This document shows positions 7,150-8,614 of a DNA stretch of 8,614 nucleotides, in pieces (position 1 is the stretch's first letter; the number at the start of each line of letters is the position of its first letter). The notes beneath the pieces were generated by a model. It was not told the DNA's origin, searched no databases, and saw nothing but the letters and a program-made list of their open reading frames with translations. Position numbers and translations under genes: made by a program. Source of the DNA: Pseudomonadota bacterium. Lineage in GTDB: Bacteria > Pseudomonadota > Gammaproteobacteria > Steroidobacterales > Steroidobacteraceae. Location: positions 1 through 8,614 of the forward strand of contig JAKAFQ010000149.1 in the NCBI GenBank assembly GCA_021817875.1, written 5' to 3'.

Positions 7150-7224
7150 TGGGGTGTCGCCAAGTGGTAAGGCAGCGGGTTTTGATCCCGCCATTCGGAG
7201 GTTCGAATCCTTCCACCCCAGCCA
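7150..7224 (+). tRNA. tRNA-Gln (anticodon UUG)
   Basis: The acceptor strand TGGGGTG (7150-7156) pairs with CACCCCA (7214-7220), followed by discriminator G and an encoded CCA (7222-7224). The anticodon stem GCGGG/CCCGC encloses the loop TTTTGAT, which gives anticodon UUG. The T arm contains GGTTCGAATCC. The U1-A72 pair is characteristic of bacterial tRNA-Gln. The D arm begins in GCCAAG, which is also the sequence repeated upstream. The tRNA sits between ispE and prs as in Pseudomonas. No promoter is evident immediately upstream, so it is probably cut from a longer transcript carrying the 163-bp repeats. The 57 bp from here to prs hold no terminator. Confidence 0.97.
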
Positions 7225-7281
7225 GGTCGATGAGTGGGGCGATGATCTGCCCGGGTTCGAAGCGGCTGAAATAAGGTACCC

Positions 7282-8238
7282 ATGAGCACGAGCGATACGC
7301 TGGCGCTGTTTGCCGGCAATGCCAATCCGGGGCTCGCGACCGACATCGCGCGGTACCTGCAGACGCCGCTCGGGCGCGCCTACGTTGGCCGCTTCAGCGA
7401 CGGCGAGATCAATGTCGAGCTGATGGAGAACGTGCGCGGGCGCGACGTGTTCATCGTGCAGCCGACCTGTCCGCCGAGCAACGACACGTTGATGGAGCTG
7501 CTGGTCATGGTGGACGCCTGCCGGCGCGCCTCGGCGGCGCTTATCAGCGCGGTGGTGCCGTATTTCGGCTATGCGCGCCAGGATCGCCGGCCACGGGCGA
7601 CGCGCTCGGCGATCACCGCGCGGCTGGTGGCCAACATGCTGTCGATTGCGGGCGTCAATCGCCTGCTGACGATCGATCTGCACGCCGACCAGGTCCAGGG
7701 CTTTTTCGACATCCCGGTGGACAACGTCTACGCCTCGCCGGTGCTGCTCGGGGATGCCTGGAAGCAGGCCTACCGCAACGTGGTCATCGTCTCACCGGAT
7801 GTGGGCGGCGTGGTGCGCGCGCGCGCCTTCGCCAAGCGGCTCGATGATGCGGAGCTCGCCATCATTGACAAGCGTCGTCCGCGGCCGAATGAGTCGAAGG
7901 TGATGAACATCATCGGCGACATTGCCGGCAAGACCTGCGTGCTGGTCGACGACATGGTGGACACGGCCGGCACGCTCTGCCAGGCCGCAAAGGCGCTCAA
8001 GGACGAAGGCGCGGAGCGGGTCGTGGCCTACATCACCCATGCGGTGCTCTCGGGCGAGGCCGTGCAGAGGATCTCGCACTCGGCGCTCGATGAGCTGGTG
8101 GTCACCGATACCATTCCGCTGTCGGAGGCGGCTCGCGGTTGCGGCCGTATCCGCCAGCTGTCGGTGGCGGCGCTCCTCGCGGAGACCATCCGCCGCATCC
8201 GCGACGAGGAGTCGGTCAGCTCGCTGTACGTCGATTGA
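7282..8238 (+). CDS. prs: Ribose-phosphate pyrophosphokinase (PRPP synthetase)
   Basis: Prs transfers pyrophosphate from ATP to ribose 5-phosphate, making PRPP for purine, pyrimidine, histidine, tryptophan and NAD synthesis. The 318-residue length is that of class I bacterial enzymes (E. coli 315). Motifs in order: [20 protein letters not shown] near 38-57, [11 protein letters not shown] at 93-103, [17 protein letters not shown] at 132-148, [14 protein letters not shown] from 171, the flexible catalytic loop [10 protein letters not shown] at 196-205, and the PRPP-binding motif [13 protein letters not shown] at 220-232. ATG 7282 has an AAGG site (7273-7276) five bases upstream and gives the expected N-terminus. 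It follows tRNA-Gln and precedes rplY, the conserved order. Promoter location is unclear; reading from upstream through the tRNA is likely. Confidence 0.97.
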   Translation: MSTSDTLALFAGNANPGLATDIARYLQTPLGRAYVGRFSDGEINVELMENVRGRDVFIVQPTCPPSNDTLMELLVMVDACRRASAALISAVVPYFGYARQDRRPRATRSAITARLVANMLSIAGVNRLLTIDLHADQVQGFFDIPVDNVYASPVLLGDAWKQAYRNVVIVSPDVGGVVRARAFAKRLDDAELAIIDKRRPRPNESKVMNIIGDIAGKTCVLVDDMVDTAGTLCQAAKALKDEGAERVVAYITHAVLSGEAVQRISHSALDELVVTDTIPLSEAARGCGRIRQLSVAALLAETIRRIRDEESVSSLYVD

Positions 8239-8351
8239 CAGGCCGGGAGTGTTTTGCAATCTGACCCTGAGGAATGCTGCGCCCGGAGCGCGCCCCGGTC
8301 CGGGGTCATCTCACGAGTCCTGTTCGAAAGGTTGATGGATTTTGGGTGCGC

Positions 8352-8377
8352 CGCGCCTGGTCGCGGGTGTCGGCGCG
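8352..8377 (+). other. Candidate leader hairpin upstream of rplY
   Basis: CGCGCC (8352-8357) can pair with GGCGCG (8372-8377) around a 14-base loop, ending 14 bases before the rplY ribosome binding site. Only TT follows, so it is a poor intrinsic terminator. The whole 164-bp prs-rplY gap (8239-8402) has no gene, no good promoter and no clear terminator. It also holds the short palindrome CCCCGGTCCGGGG near 8294-8306. Such stems arise often by chance in GC-rich DNA. Confidence 0.25.
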
Positions 8378-8391
8378 TTGTCATCGTCACT

Positions 8392-8396
8392 AGGAG
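8392..8396 (+). promoter_or_regulatory. Ribosome binding site of rplY
   Basis: AGGAG with six bases to ATG 8403 is the best Shine-Dalgarno site in the window and fixes the rplY start. Its strength stands out against most other genes here, which lack one, and fits a highly expressed ribosomal protein. Confidence 0.8.
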
Positions 8397-8402
8397 ATCA
8401 TC

Positions 8403-8614
8403 ATGCGTATTTCATTCAGCTTCGGCGCGGAGCCGCGCGGGGCGCAAGGCAAAGGTGCGAGCCGCCGCCTGCGCAACGCCGGGAAGGTTCCCGCCATCCT
8501 TTACGGCGGCCACCAGGAGGCCGAGGCGCTCTCGCTCGAACATCACAAGCTGCTGAGCGTGATCGAGGACGAACGCTTCTACTCCTCCATCGTGCAGGTG
8601 ACGATAAACGGCAA
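8403..8614 (+). CDS. rplY: 50S ribosomal protein L25 (general stress protein Ctc type), 3' end outside window
   Basis: L25 binds 5S rRNA in the large ribosomal subunit. Seventy codons are visible before the window ends. The protein begins MRISFSFGAEPRG, then has the family signature GKGASRRLRNAGKVPAILYGG, followed by LSLEHHKLLSVIEDERFYSSIVQVTING. The last part looks more like the long Ctc form of about 200 residues, which carries an extra C-terminal domain, than the short E. coli form of 94, but the C-terminus is not in view. The start is set by AGGAG six bases upstream. It follows prs as in Pseudomonas, where pth and ychF come next. Confidence 0.93.
   Translation, partial: MRISFSFGAEPRGAQGKGASRRLRNAGKVPAILYGGHQEAEALSLEHHKLLSVIEDERFYSSIVQVTING

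Larger units (their letters stand above)
6664..7164 (+). repeat. tRNA-Gln-linked tandem repeat, 163-bp unit, 3.07 copies
   Basis: Units run 6664-6826, 6827-6989 and 6990-7152, with a final 12-base partial (7153-7164) that lies inside tRNA-Gln. The period is exactly 163 bp. I see only two differences inside the units: T to C at 6926 in unit 2 and T to G at 7017 in unit 3. Each unit starts with GGTGTCGCCAAG, the tRNA 5' region. At the junctions of units 1/2 and 2/3 the match to the tRNA extends to its first base, giving TGGGGTGTCGCCAAG at 6824 and 6987. Unit 1 matches only from 6664, because TAC stands where the tRNA has TGG. Inside each unit are a strong inverted repeat, two weaker hairpins sharing GGAGCAGGGAC, and a purine-rich tail. 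There are no interspersed spacers and no transposase, so it is neither a CRISPR array nor an insertion sequence. It fills the roughly 500-bp gap between ispE and the tRNA; no conventional gene is supported there. Confidence 0.97.

Noticed and set aside
6664..7152. CRISPR array
   Set aside because: The units are contiguous 163-bp repeats with no unique spacers, far longer than CRISPR repeats, and no cas gene is present.
6664..7164. Integrated mobile element using tRNA-Gln as its attachment site
   Set aside because: No integrase or other cargo is present, the repeated part is the tRNA 5' rather than 3' end, and the array is only about 0.5 kb. Local tandem amplification explains it more simply.
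7251..7265. Second tRNA T-arm-like sequence (GGGTTCGAAG) between tRNA-Gln and prs
   Set aside because: The flanks do not form a 5-bp T stem and there is no acceptor or anticodon arm around it.
6691..7683. Long minus-strand open frames running through prs, tRNA-Gln and the repeats
   Set aside because: They are antisense to prs and to an intact tRNA. The stretch across the tRNA (such as MEGFEPPNGGIKTRCL) is the kind of spurious translation expected from a reversed tRNA-Gln, and the units are read in a different frame each time.
8235..8260. Promoter for rplY: TTGACA over the prs stop with TGCAAT downstream
   Set aside because: The spacer would be only 14 bp, too short for a sigma-70 promoter, and no better -10 lies at 16-18 bp.

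Overview
The window is an ordinary, GC-rich chromosomal segment of a gammaproteobacterium. Evidence is the conserved block lolB-ispE-tRNA-Gln-prs-rplY, the same order known from Pseudomonas and relatives, with prfA running divergently from lolB. High GC, few Shine-Dalgarno sites and -10-like boxes very close to start codons would fit the Xanthomonadales/Nevskiales side of the class, but that placement is a guess.

Layout. Bases 1-892 hold the 3' end of metH (cobalamin-dependent methionine synthase, reactivation domain). It converges on an unrecognised polytopic membrane protein (906-1706, minus). Only 20 bp separate that gene's start from prmC (1727-2605), which overlaps ppiB (2590-3111, cytoplasmic cyclophilin) and is followed by mtgA (3141-3860, monofunctional transglycosylase). 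mtgA converges on prfA (release factor RF1, 3900-5000, minus). prfA diverges from lolB (5099-5698) across a 98-bp gap with a palindromic -10-like box. Then come ispE (5764-6651), a repeat array, tRNA-Gln(UUG) (7150-7224), prs (7282-8238) and the 5' end of rplY (8403 to the window end).

How the genes work together. PrmC methylates the GGQ glutamine of RF1, and both are encoded here, but on opposite strands and separated by ppiB and mtgA. In E. coli and Pseudomonas they form hemA-prfA-prmC; hemA is not at its usual place between lolB and prfA. LolB inserts lipoproteins into the outer membrane, IspE makes isoprenoid precursors, MtgA polymerises glycan, and Prs makes PRPP. These are housekeeping functions grouped by ancestral order rather than one pathway.

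The one clearly non-routine element lies between ispE and tRNA-Gln: 3.07 near-identical tandem copies of a 163-bp unit (6664-7164). Each junction re-creates the first 15 bases of the downstream tRNA, so the single intact tRNA is preceded by tandem copies of its own 5' end. Every unit has a 10-bp-stem hairpin, two further hairpins presenting the same 11-nt sequence, and a 46-codon open frame. It resembles a mirror image of the E. coli tyrT repeats, which carry a tRNA 3' end. No mobile-element gene, CRISPR array or defence system is visible.
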